From Phymatolithon calcareum (Eukaryota > Rhodophyta > Florideophyceae > Hapalidiales), in assembly GCA_977006965.1 (NCBI GenBank), contig OZ345375.1, forward strand, positions 2,480,001 through 2,544,000: a stretch of 64,000 nucleotides of DNA. The letters are read 5' to 3'. The notes beneath the pieces are model-generated. The model did not search any database and was not told the DNA's origin. It saw nothing but the letters and a program-made list of their open reading frames with translations. Position numbers and translations under genes: made by a program. Every line of letters starts with the position of its first letter. The stretch's first letter is position 1. Shown here in pieces: positions 43,602-53,317 of the stretch.

Positions 43602-43985
43602 ATGAATCGCGATGACAATGCTATGGGTCATTTTTCCCTCAAGAGATTTTTTGCGTCATCAGTCCCACGAGGGATGGGTACTCACAAAGAGGAGGTTCAA
43701 AAGTATCTGGAAATGGTCCGAAAAGCGACTTTTTCTAAAACTGAAAAATTAGTAGACAATGACGAAGATTTCGGCGTGGTGCAGTCTGAGCGCAATTTTC
43801 CTAGAATGCGAAAGGTTGCACTCAGACTTTACGCCACTCCGGCCTCATCCTGGGAATCTGAGAGAGTATTTTCCTTCATGGCGGAGATAGCCACCAAGGA
43901 GAGGTCTCGTCTAGAGCCAAAAGCTCAGGATTTCGTGATGTATATTCATTCTCTGTACTTGTCCGAAAAGCTTTGCGTAGACTAA
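43602..43985 (+). CDS. hAT transposase C-terminal dimerisation domain, 127 residues
   Basis: The ATG-initiated frame contains NFPRMRKVALRLYATPASSW followed by ESERVFSFMAEIATKERSRL, the hallmark hAT dimerisation block (PATSxxSERxFSxAG...R). It is the only intact part of the hAT remnant that begins at 42831. The catalytic core is absent, so it is not a transposase. It is most simply a fragment, less likely a domesticated small protein. Confidence 0.7.
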   Translation: MNRDDNAMGHFSLKRFFASSVPRGMGTHKEEVQKYLEMVRKATFSKTEKLVDNDEDFGVVQSERNFPRMRKVALRLYATPASSWESERVFSFMAEIATKERSRLEPKAQDFVMYIHSLYLSEKLCVD

Positions 43986-44186
43986 AGTAGTAGTATTCTC
44001 TAAAACTTCGTCGACAAAATCTCACTCTTCCGTTTACTTGTTAAAATAAATCGTTTTTTCTCCAAGGCCTTTGTTGTTTATCACGGTGGGTTGATTGAAC
44101 ATATGGATTGCATTTTCAAGTCCTCCCGTTTTCCTATCGTCCTCTACATATTGAATTTTCACTGCTCCAACCAATAGTTTTTTTGC

Positions 44187-44570
44187 ATGTCTGCACGCAT
44201 GGAACGGGATGAACTCATTACATACGATAGAATATCATGCACAGTGTATTTACGTCCTGAATATCTCAAGTTTGCCTGTATAGGAACAATATTGCTCGGC
44301 AAGAGAGTCAATTTCCCATATAGAGCCGTAGCGCAGATTACTATTTCGCTTGATTTCCTTCTCTTGGTACTTTCGAGCGACTCCGACAGCGGGCTTCTTC
44401 CTATTTTACCCCACTATTATATTTCACAGAGATTCAAGATTAGGTTGAAAGCTCTTGATTCGTTTCTCTTAATCTTGCCGTTAAGTGCGGAGCAGGTGCT
44501 CCGCATAGGAAATGCATTTAATGTCGAACTTTGTCCTCGAATATCGTGGACAGAATGCAGCGGGGTATAA
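44187..44570 (+). CDS. Hypothetical 127-residue ORF
   Basis: ATG-initiated frame with hydrophobic stretches (ITISLDFLLLVLS, SFLLILPLS). No family is recognised, and it may be chance or transposon-derived. Confidence 0.25.
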   Translation: MSARMERDELITYDRISCTVYLRPEYLKFACIGTILLGKRVNFPYRAVAQITISLDFLLLVLSSDSDSGLLPILPHYYISQRFKIRLKALDSFLLILPLSAEQVLRIGNAFNVELCPRISWTECSGV

Positions 44571-45879
44571 TTACTGCAAGAACTGATTTTTAGATTTTTC
44601 AGATTTTCGCGTTTGTTTGCGTACAGCCAGACGTTTCTCTGGAAGAGTGAAATTGTATCAGGGAAACCGGCAAGAAGCAACAATCGCGAACAGAACGAAT
44701 CCAGAATTTACTTCGTTTAGTTGGGAAGCATTGGCAAGACTATTCTGTTCCCAAAAAGTGGCTTTCCAAATAGAAAGATCAGGGTGCCATTTCAGTTGTA
44801 AAAATTAATCCTCGTACGCCATCCATTTCCTTGAATTGTCATTATCGCAACGCTGCCGGCAAACCCCCGTGCTATCCTTTAGCAAAACGACGTTTGTACC
44901 CAAGCCACACTGAAATTGAGACTTTCATCCATGCCGCGCTCACGCCCCGCCAACTTTTCACTAGCGACACGGTCTACTCCAGTGATTTACACTTGAATTC
45001 TCCCCTGTCTATGAAAATGCACTTGCTTTTCACGAGATACGATGCACTGATAGAATCTTGAATGGCAGCCACCGGTGGGTCACAATTTTAGGGCGTGATG
45101 ACATTTCGCAAAACGGACATAACGTTCAGCTCCTCTTCACTTTGATTAATTTGAAGATTCTCAGTATCTCCATTGAAATCAGCCTTCTACGGAAGGAAAG
45201 CCCAATCAGTGAACGGAAAGGCACAAAACCTTTGACACGATAAGCTATGATGGTATTGCGATGTAAATTTGACTGTGTGTCAAACGACCTGAGATAAACG
45301 CTGATTGGAAAAGGAAAGAACCCTTAGCGGTGTAATGGTCGCACGCACAGGACATTAGATTGGTGTTGAGCATGTTGCGGCAAGCTCGGGCGTTTTCCGC
45401 AGCGCTCATGCCGCCGTACTGAGTGGATGCTACTCACTTCGGCGATGATGGCGACGGGGCTGAAACCCGTTGCTTTTCGATCAGCGTATTTCCCAATATA
45501 TAGCTCTCCCGCCTTCGTCACTCTCCAAAAAGGATTCATTTCGTGCTAGATAGTGGCGGTCACCATGCCCGCCTTGCGATGTGTTTTTCTTCTTCATGGT
45601 CCGCTTGTCCGAAAGAAACATGCAGCAGGAGTCTGATCCAGGGCACAGCATGAAAGAGCCTTTGATGAGACGCATGAGACATGGAATGCGGTACTGATGC
45701 GGAACGGAAGCGGAGCGGAAGCAGAACGGAAACTGCTGTAGAACTCGGTGGAGTGAAATCATGCTGAAGTTTTAGAGTGTTACAGAGATTGAAATGAAAC
45801 TGAACGATTATAATTATCTAATTGGAGGGAAACGTTTTTGTCTCTCTGTGTTCCAATCTTTTTGACTGAAGATCGAACA
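44571..45879. other. Unassigned stretch
   Basis: Only short frames are present (plus 44831-45061; minus 45762-45481 and 45539-45324). I recognise nothing in them. Confidence 0.35.
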
Positions 45880-46305
45880 TTAACCCCCTCGTGCTGCTAC
45901 AATTGAGGTTTATTGGGACACAGTAAAATAATTCTTTTGCGAGGCCCATGCGCATCAAAACACGTCATAGAGTATTTCCTGTCATTCCCCATGTGTATGC
46001 GCTCGTACTGAACAAGTTTGGAGTGAGTTCGCGCAGGGTACGCGAAGCTACAAGCAAAGCCGCGATTTTCCTGTCCAAATGTGCCTATTCGTTGAGATGA
46101 TGTAGACAGTTAGCAGTTGCGCGTTCGGATATTATTTAAAGGTGGATGTCATCTTAAGCACAGTACCTGGACCATTTTTTTCGTTTTCACAAAATCGGCT
46201 GAAAAAAAAGATACGGCCAGTTCTACATCGACCAAAACATTCGAATTTGGCCCCTAAACTGAGCTTTTCGGCCTGCGTGTCCTCTGCGCTTCATCTGTGT
46301 ACCCA

Positions 46306-46788
46306 ATGAGCTACGATCTGACTATAAGTCATTGCGGCCTGAATGGGAAATGTGTTTTCATGATGAGAGGAGCTTTTGGAGACCACGAGAGAGCCATGTA
46401 TGCTCTTAGTGCCTTCAAAACAGTGCATTTACGATCGGTTGCCATGCAGATAGGAATGTATATTATGAAGGCAGTCGCAGATGGAGGAATGGGAGGATCA
46501 ATTGAGGACTTTGTTTTGCTCTTGACACTTCTCAACCCAGAAAAACTAGAGTCGTTTCATGACGCAGAGGAATACGTATCGCAGAAGATGGTCTGGAGAG
46601 AGAGCTCCATGAATTCGACTGGAAGGTACAGTTCTGATGTGTACCGCTGTCATTGGCGGTACATACTAGCTAGTCGCACGGGTTATTCTCGCCGTGTAGA
46701 TGTAGGATCGCGTAACGGGATATCACCGGAGATCAATAGTGCTCTACGAGCGTTCAACTGGCAAGATTCCAACTTCTATGAGTCTTAG
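46306..46788 (+). CDS. Unknown 160-residue ORF inside the piggyBac element
   Basis: The frame opens before an ATG at 46306 and runs to 46788. It includes GAFGDHERAMYALSAFKTVH, DFVLLLTLLNPEKLESF and NSALRAFNWQDSNF. It lies opposite in strand to the transposase remnant and matches no transposase motif I know. It could be captured host sequence or an accessory gene. Confidence 0.4.
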   Translation: MSYDLTISHCGLNGKCVFMMRGAFGDHERAMYALSAFKTVHLRSVAMQIGMYIMKAVADGGMGGSIEDFVLLLTLLNPEKLESFHDAEEYVSQKMVWRESSMNSTGRYSSDVYRCHWRYILASRTGYSRRVDVGSRNGISPEINSALRAFNWQDSNFYES

Positions 46789-46867
46789 ATAGTGGACAAT
46801 GCGATACTGCGCACTCTTGACAAATCAGAGATAGAAACAATTCCATAGTCTGGGTCTGTATTGGTGT

Positions 46868-47365
46868 CTAATGCCTTTTCTCCGCGGCATGTAGGCTATA
46901 CCAGCTTCCCAAATCCCCGAAACATAAAGGTATCCTACAATCAAGGCATGCGTACCGTGTTCTGCATCTACATCCAGGAAATGAACAATAGGGCCGCACG
47001 GGTAATCCATGAACGTCATCAACCTTAGCAAGCTGATGAACGCCCTGCATTTCGATGTGCCTATTTTTTTCGTTTGGCTCAGGCGGCCTTTTGGACGGCA
47101 GTGAACCGGCTCCCGGATGCAGCTTCTCATGGTCTGCACTGTCTGGTGTGTCTGGAGACTTTCTTTTTCGGCCGCGCTTCTTCAACTCTCTGAGAGCGAA
47201 TTGTTTAGTTCTTAACGAGCGAACATCTTCTTCTAAATCTGTCCCGTCCGCAGAAAATTGTGTTTCTGCCCACCGTTTTAGACGGTCTTTCTTGCAGGAA
47301 AGACTTCCCGCCGTAGGGAGTCTCAAGGATCTGAAGCAATTCTCCAATGCTTTTCCAGGCCACAT
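46868..47365 (-). pseudogene. piggyBac transposase C-terminal remnant (Cys-rich domain)
   Basis: The minus frame from ATG 47365 has a basic linker (ELKKRGRKRKSPDTPDSAD) and ends in CSFPGCRCRTRYACLDCRIP with LCFG following. This resembles the Cys-rich zinc-binding domain at the end of piggyBac transposases (CxxC...RTxYxCxxCxVPLC). The DDE core is absent. A further minus frame at 47655-47437 may be adjacent transposase sequence. Confidence 0.6.
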
Positions 47366-47873
47366 CCGGTCTTTCCGTTTAGAGCCTGCTGGATCCGAAA
47401 ATTATGTTGATGAAGATATAGAGATGGAACCCGTTCCTACCTGCACAACGAAGGAGCGCGGGGACTCTTCAGAGCCATCCATCTTTGTGCTTCTCTTGCA
47501 GCGGACGTCCAATCCGAGAACTTGATGATGTCAAAATGTATGCGCTCTCTGTGATTCTGATGGTAAAGCTTCTGAACTGCTTCCTTCCTGTGTACGTCAC
47601 TCTCTACAGTATAGATCCAACAAAACTTACTCATGCTCTGAAAAACTGTACGCATAACATTCCTAAGACCCTAGTGGTACGACGAACGTAGATTAAAATG
47701 GTGCTGGGGCTCAGTAACAGCGATCAATACCCCGAAAGGTGTATTTTAAGACCCGAAATGGACTATCATTGAATTATTTTAACAATAAAATCTGCAAAAA
47801 GTATCCACAAAATAAGAATGACCCAAACAGGACAGATTTGTCCGGAAATGGATGTGCAGTACGAGGGGGTTAA

Positions 47874-49136
47874 AAGTTTCTACTCCTCACTTATCGGAAT
47901 GGAGTTGAACTTTGGGGGGGGGGCGGTAAAATCACAGCGTTTTTGATCGAAAATGGTAACTGCTTCTGCCCAATAAGACCGGCGAGAGGGACTTAGTTTT
48001 AGAACATTTTAAAATTCCGTTCGTTCGATTTCCGTCCGTTGCGTCCTGCGTCTCGAACCCTAGACTTCTCTGAGCTCTCAGTCCTTTTATATTGTTTTAA
48101 ATTTGCCTTGGAAACATCTTTACAGAAATTTTGCCGGCTCGGCAAAAAGGGAATGTTAACAAGCCAGCTCTGCTAGCTTTCCATGCAATCTTGCACAACT
48201 TGGAAAGCAAGCACGTTGCTTATCTTGGCCAGCTTTCAACTACCCCTGCGGGTCTTTTGTAGCAAACAAAAAAGTTTTCTAAAATGTAGAGATCGAACTA
48301 TGGAATAGTTCAAGAACTATTTTTTAAAATAATTCTTGATGTATTATACCTCAAGCTCCATGGCCCTCCACTCACGACCAATGAGTGAAGAGCGATGAGG
48401 AATCAGCTATTCCTCGCCGTTTCGTTAATATATTCTTCTTCCAGGTGCGCTTGGTCATCAGAGCGACTGTATTGCATTCTAATCCTTATGTTGGGGCTGC
48501 TCTGGCCGATATGTCTGTTGCGGGAGGTTGAAAATCGCTTTCAGAGGTGACGTTCGTAATAAGATGACCCCTAGATGATCACCCGTTCGTGGAGGTTCCG
48601 CCGTTCGATCCGGTGAGGCAGAGGATCTAGTAGAACCTGGCTGTGCTGCATGCCAGAGCCCAGGCGTATAAAACACTTTTCTGCGGGTTAGAGTAGACGG
48701 CAAATGCTCAAGTCAGTTTTATCGTCGGCGATAATTGCTATGGTTATCAAGATACAAATCCATTAAACATGCTGATTATTCGAGCTGAGAGAGATTACCA
48801 CGAGGCGTTGAATTGATTGAATGGTCAATGGTGGTTCGACCAAAGTGGTTGCAATATTGATACATCGAGTCTACGACTGCAACCGGCCCCCTGCTCGTCG
48901 GGCACTGTGCAATTGGGGTCGAGCCGATCGGAATGTGACGCGTGATATCGAGAGTGGGAGTGACAGATGATATCGCAGCGGGTGGCGGCTTGAGAGGGCG
49001 AAAGTGCGAGGTGAGGGATGCGGGGATTGGCGTCGATAAGACGAGCGACTCAAAGTGGACTGAGCCAAATATGGGGAGCGAAGCAGACATGCGAATGAGA
49101 CGACAATAGGCGGAGCGTTGTAAAGTTATCTGTACA
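47874..49136. other. Mostly unassigned; one 104-codon minus frame
   Basis: The minus frame with ATG at 49090 and stop at 48776 (HFESLVLSTPIPASLTSHF) is uninterrupted but unrecognised. The rest holds no gene. Confidence 0.3.
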
Positions 49137-49149
49137 CAGTGTAGATTTA

Positions 49150-49483
49150 CCTGAAAAAACTTAACGGTACCGTATCGAAGATGCTGGCCGCTATAACCAA
49201 AAGAACAATAGCCGAAGAAGCAAGAGAGCCCTCAATGCCAGTGATACAATGGATTAAGGACCGTCGCTGCGAATGGTTAGGATATGTGCTACGCATGGAG
49301 GAGAATAGGCTCGTTCGCAGGATACTACGACAATGCGTACCCAGAACATATGCCTCTTTCCTTGGCGGTGTACCAAACCAAGATATTGAATCGGTCATAG
49401 CAAACGCCTCCGACCTAAGCAAGTGGAATCAAATAAAGCCTTCTAAACGTTCTAGCCTCATAGGAGAATAAAGCAATCATCAC
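49150..49483 (+). mobile_element. 5'-truncated LINE, copy 1 (plus)
   Basis: The frame 49181-49471 encodes WIKDRRCEWLGYVLRMEENR followed by RRILRQC, the C-terminal motif after the reverse transcriptase of many non-LTR retrotransposons (RRxxWLGHVLRM). The 3' end is AATAAAGCAATCATC. The 13-bp target duplication CAGTGTAGATTTA flanks it at 49137-49149 and 49484-49496. Confidence 0.85.
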
Positions 49484-49519
49484 CAGTGTAGATTTAGAGA
49501 CCGTCTAGTGCAACAAATG

Positions 49520-49690
49520 ATGATGATGAAGATGATTGCTTTATTATCCTAAGAGGCCAGCTCTTCTAGAAGGCTTCATTTGATTCTACTTTCTGAAGTC
49601 GGAGGCGTTTGTTACAGCTTATTCGATAACTTGGCTTGGTATATCGCCAAGGAGAGAGGCGTATGTTCCGGGTACGCAATGTAGTAGTAT
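49520..49690 (-). mobile_element. 5'-truncated LINE, copy 2 (minus)
   Basis: Reverse-complement relative of 49334-49480, sharing the ACGCCTC and GCGTACCC blocks. Its tail is AATAAAGCAATCATC followed by a (TCA/TCT) microsatellite. The target duplication AGTGCAACAAATG (49507-49519) recurs as AGTACAACAAATG (49691-49703). It is shorter than copy 1 and oriented tail to tail with it. Confidence 0.8.
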
Positions 49691-49703
49691 AGTACAACAA
49701 ATG

Positions 49704-50020
49704 GGTATAAGTCAACAATTGACTCTTGATTGTCCCTCTCCCTTAGAGCGGAGCTATGTCCAATTCTACTCCAGTATCCTAGCGTTGATTTTCTACTTCA
49801 CTATCCAAAACTCATTCGTTGCAGAATCGCACAGTAGAAGACGAAGCGCGTAGCGTGCAGAGGTTTTTAAAATTCTGTACGTTTCGTTTTTCGTCTTCTT
49901 CTCTGTACTCTCGCTTATAACGGCGGGGCTGTGGACAGTATAACAAGCCCTCCGAGCCGGTCACATACGTCATATCTTGTTCCTGAATTAATTTTGATGC
50001 ATAGAAACCCCAGAGCATCG
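49704..50020. other. Spacer, nothing recognised
   Basis: Only short frames are present, with no motif. Confidence 0.4.
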
Positions 50021-50028
50021 GCGGTAAC

Positions 50029-50740
50029 TTGCTTTCATTTCAGCTACTTTGCCCAGCCCTGTCCCTTTGCAACAGTACAGCGGACGATCATTGTTACTGT
50101 TCTTCCTATCAAGAAACAACCAGCTTACTTGTTTGCTTATCCCTTGCCGCATGGATACCACATCTAAGAGATGCTCAAACTATTTTTAAACAAAAAAATG
50201 TGTCATCTAAATTAGAATCGATTGACTACTTGTACTTGCCAACCCTTTGGCACCGCCTTGACGGAGAGGACTTCAAAGCTGTTCTCGCCTCAAGCTCTAG
50301 GCGCACGCGATCTGGAGACGTCCTCATGTCACTTGTTTCCATCGGATTAATATCCCTGGTGAAGCCGCAGTCGTGAAACAGCTGGATATTCACTCTCTGT
50401 TCTCGGTAGCTAACGAAGGGAATGAAGAGTTGACGTTTCGATATGAGCTCCAAGGTATGCTATTGGCAATTTCTTGTCGGAAAGGAAGGTCTCTGTATTG
50501 GACGTCTGCTGAGTGCATCGATACCGCAATCCATTTCGAAGGCAATTAGTGTGTCGCCTTATGTTCAAGAAACTATGTCCTGTATAGGCAACAATCGCAG
50601 GCACTTTCATGAGAGGCCTTCGATGCATCCATCTCTATCGACCAACAATCCCATGGCTTAGCCAAGCTGTGTGTGCCGGCAGAAGAACTTCTACGATTAC
50701 TGGCTAGCAGGACCAGCTCCAGAATGGGCGGACGGTAGAA
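50029..50740 (+). pseudogene. Possible decayed gene, family unknown
   Basis: Protein-like plus-strand stretches alternate frames: LESIDYLYLPTLWHRLDGED (50029-50376 frame), QLDIHSLFSVANEGNEELTF and GMLLAISCRKGRSLYW (about 50375-50490), then AKLCVPAEELLRLL (about 50660-50700). Stops separate them. I cannot name the family. Confidence 0.35.
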
Positions 50741-51800
50741 TAGTGGGGAATTGAATCAATCCAGAGCGGTCACAGGCTTTTTCTTCTTCTTCTTTTCGGA
50801 GTTGTCGAACAACTCCCCATCATTACGGCTACAGTAGACTTTAACAGATACGAGTGGTATTTGACGTCACAACAGCTCTAAGCCGCACAAAGTGCAAAAC
50901 TTCGGGGAGCTTAACATCTAAAGCTCTACGCAGTCAATCTTCAGCCGTCGTCCTTCAAAGGGATGACCCGGGTTGGAAACCATTTAGGATGCTCATGGTA
51001 GCTGGTCATCTCGTTACCTTCTTTCAACTCCTTCTGTCCTCTCTCCCAGGCTTTTTCAATATCACACTGTAGCGACCGTACCTATGAGACTACAGCAGGC
51101 TTATCGGAGTGGTGAATGGATTTTCACTCGTCACCGCTGCACGGCACATGAGATCGACAAGCCTGTCGATGCGCCGCTCCAAGGCGGTTTAGAAAACGGG
51201 GGAATGAGCAGTCGACTTCGAGCTGCTTCGCGCCTCAAAACTGTCCCGATAGCTCGGAGTCTGGTTCTGTTTCAATTTGTCGAGGTGCAAACCAGGTTTC
51301 CCGCGGCATATCCCTGACCTGTCCCATTTGTGAGGTCGATTGTGTGGGAAAATATTTCTCCATCTTCTAGGAAGGAGCCTTCTGCCAGAGCATCGTAAGC
51401 CCTACATCCGCCTGATTTGGGTTCGTTCCCGTCGGAACACTGAAGAATGCAGAATTTATAAAGGCCCAGCTCGCAGGTGTAGTGAGAAGATTGTACTGTT
51501 GGAGTTCAGGCTTGGGCGCTGAGGAGCGAAACGAGTTGAGCGAGTTGTGCCTTTACACTCAATGAGCACCTACGTATGTTATGAATATTAAAAATGAAAT
51601 ATCTACAATAAAGAAAGAAATAAAGTAGACTGCCTGGTTTTGTCGACGCTTTTGCACATCTGTGGACATTATGGCTCTCAGTTGTGGAGTTTCAGTTGTG
51701 CCGACAATGGAGAGGTGGTACACCCTTACAGCGAAGCATTGTTGTCACCCGAACGAAACCGGCAGGTGGAATAATGTCGGCTTGCATTTGTTACGGACTT
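50741..51800. other. Unassigned stretch
   Basis: Several overlapping short frames are present without a recognisable motif. Confidence 0.35.
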
Positions 51801-51819
51801 CTGCCTCACGGAAAAATGG

Positions 51820-52241
51820 GTGCCTCCAGAAGAGTATCCCGTGTCGACAGACAAGTCTCCGGAGCTTTGCGACGCGGAGGAGACATTGTTCATACAGCAA
51901 CGAGTTAAACAGCGAAATCTAATTGAGCAAGCAGACTTCAGGCGGCTCCACACGATCGTTCTGAATTTCTCGTCCGTTCTGAACACATGGTGTTGGTACT
52001 TCTGCACTTTGATAGCATTAACGCTTTGAAATCAGTCAAAGAACGATTGCATGAGATTTATTCGAAATCACAGCAGAGGCTGCACCATTCGGTTCGGCAA
52101 TATCTAAAATGTAAGGACAATTCTCAAAAAAGCAAAAATTACCGTAGTACAGTGCAACAATTCTTTTCGATGCGGACCTCAGAAAGATTGCGCCAATTCT
52201 GGCAATTTATGCATACCACACTCTTTGCAGTACAGAAGTGA
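51820..52241 (+). other. Two adjoining short frames, possibly one broken gene
   Basis: 51820-52029 (ELCDAEETLFIQQRVKQRN, LIEQADFRRLHTIVL) and 51987-52241 (SVKERLHEIYSKSQQRLHHS) are helix-like and in different frames. They lie just upstream of the 52328 gene. The family is unknown. Confidence 0.3.
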
Positions 52242-52327
52242 ACTGTATCGGGAAGTGATACGTCCCACTCAAGCGAGGTCCCTGAACAGAAGTTGGGATT
52301 TCGGAAGCCATTCCATTCCAATTCGAC

Positions 52328-53006
52328 ATGGCGTCTTCTACCAAGCAAGGGTTTACTTCTGCAGATCTAACGCAAAAGATGCAACAGCTCCAAAATGCAA
52401 ACAAGCTCAAGGCAAATGAGATGACCACTTCCGTCAAAAGTCTGCTAGACGACCGCTTGTCTTCTATCGACTCGGCTTTAAATGTATATCTTTCGCGATT
52501 TCTTTGCTCACCACCCGCCTCGCACAGTACAGCAAACATGCAATAACTAAACCACAAGATTTGTCCAAAATGCATTTTTTCTTTTTTAAATCCAAATGGA
52601 TCAGGACACTGCGAATATTGTAGCACCCATAATGAACGAAATTGAAAATACGTTGCGGGTGGTGCATGAATCATTGAAGAAGGCAGCAGATGCTCTCGCG
52701 CAGGAAGCTGTTCCATATGAGAAAGAGACAGGCCCAGCCCCAGGGTCGAAACATCCCAGACAAGAACTTCATTCTACCGATCATGAGGGGGACACAGCAT
52801 CGCCGATGCAGCCCGAGTCCCCTGCCGTTGCGGAAAATTTTAAGGTGAGCAAAATGAATGAGTCTAAAGCCACGGCTAAACACACTCCCCGACGCACTCC
52901 ACGCCTAACGACCAGGCGAGTGCGCAAATCGGCACCCCAGCCAGCTAGTGAGCCCGAGGATGATGATGAGGGCAATGACAAAACCTATGTCGGAAATACA
53001 CAGTGA
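52328..53006 (+). CDS. Two-exon small basic coiled-coil protein, 185 residues
   Basis: Exon 1 is 52328-52483 and exon 2 is 52605-53006. The proposed phase-0 intron has GTATAT at 52484, a CTAAAC-type branch region, a pyrimidine-rich stretch and CAG ending at 52604. The helical N-terminal half (LTQKMQQLQNANKLKANEMT, then IMNEIENTLRVVHESLKK) suggests a coiled coil. The tail is basic with TPRRTPRLTTRRVRK, then acidic (EPEDDDEG). This layout would suit a nuclear or spindle-associated protein such as a Borealin- or DASH-like subunit, but I cannot assign a family. It lies 312 bp before the COG1 start, on the same strand. Confidence 0.55.
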
Positions 53007-53317
53007 AGTAGTTGCTCCGACCGAACTGCAACTGAATGCACAGAAAGTCTTGCAACAGGAATTCTGTGCAAAGCGCTTGGCAACGAATTCGGTCATGAAG
53101 CTAACATGACTATCATATTACAGAAGTCCGCAATTCTTTACCATGGGGACCATAAAATTTGTAGCAAAAAACACGATTCTTAGCAGGTCATTCAAAATTG
53201 TCGCAAATGACTGCTTATCATCAGTATTGATACCGCAGCTTGACGCGCTTTGCCGTCGCCAGACCGAACCGAATCTCTTGCTATTCTCTTCCGCGCGACA
53301 TCCTGCACCCGAGCGGC

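Larger units (their letters stand above)
45880..47873. mobile_element. piggyBac-type element with TTAA target duplication
   Basis: TTAA at 45880-45883 and 47870-47873 flanks inverted termini CCCCCTCGTGCTGC (45884-45897) and GCAGTACGAGGGGG (47856-47869), which match at 13 of 14 positions. A CCC start and TTAA duplication are diagnostic of the piggyBac superfamily. The 1986-bp body is too short for a full transposase. It holds a plus-strand ORF and a minus-strand fragment with the family's Cys-rich tail. Confidence 0.85.

Noticed and set aside
52207-52716. 169-codon minus-strand frame
   Set aside because: It is a shadow of the two-exon plus-strand gene and has no motif.
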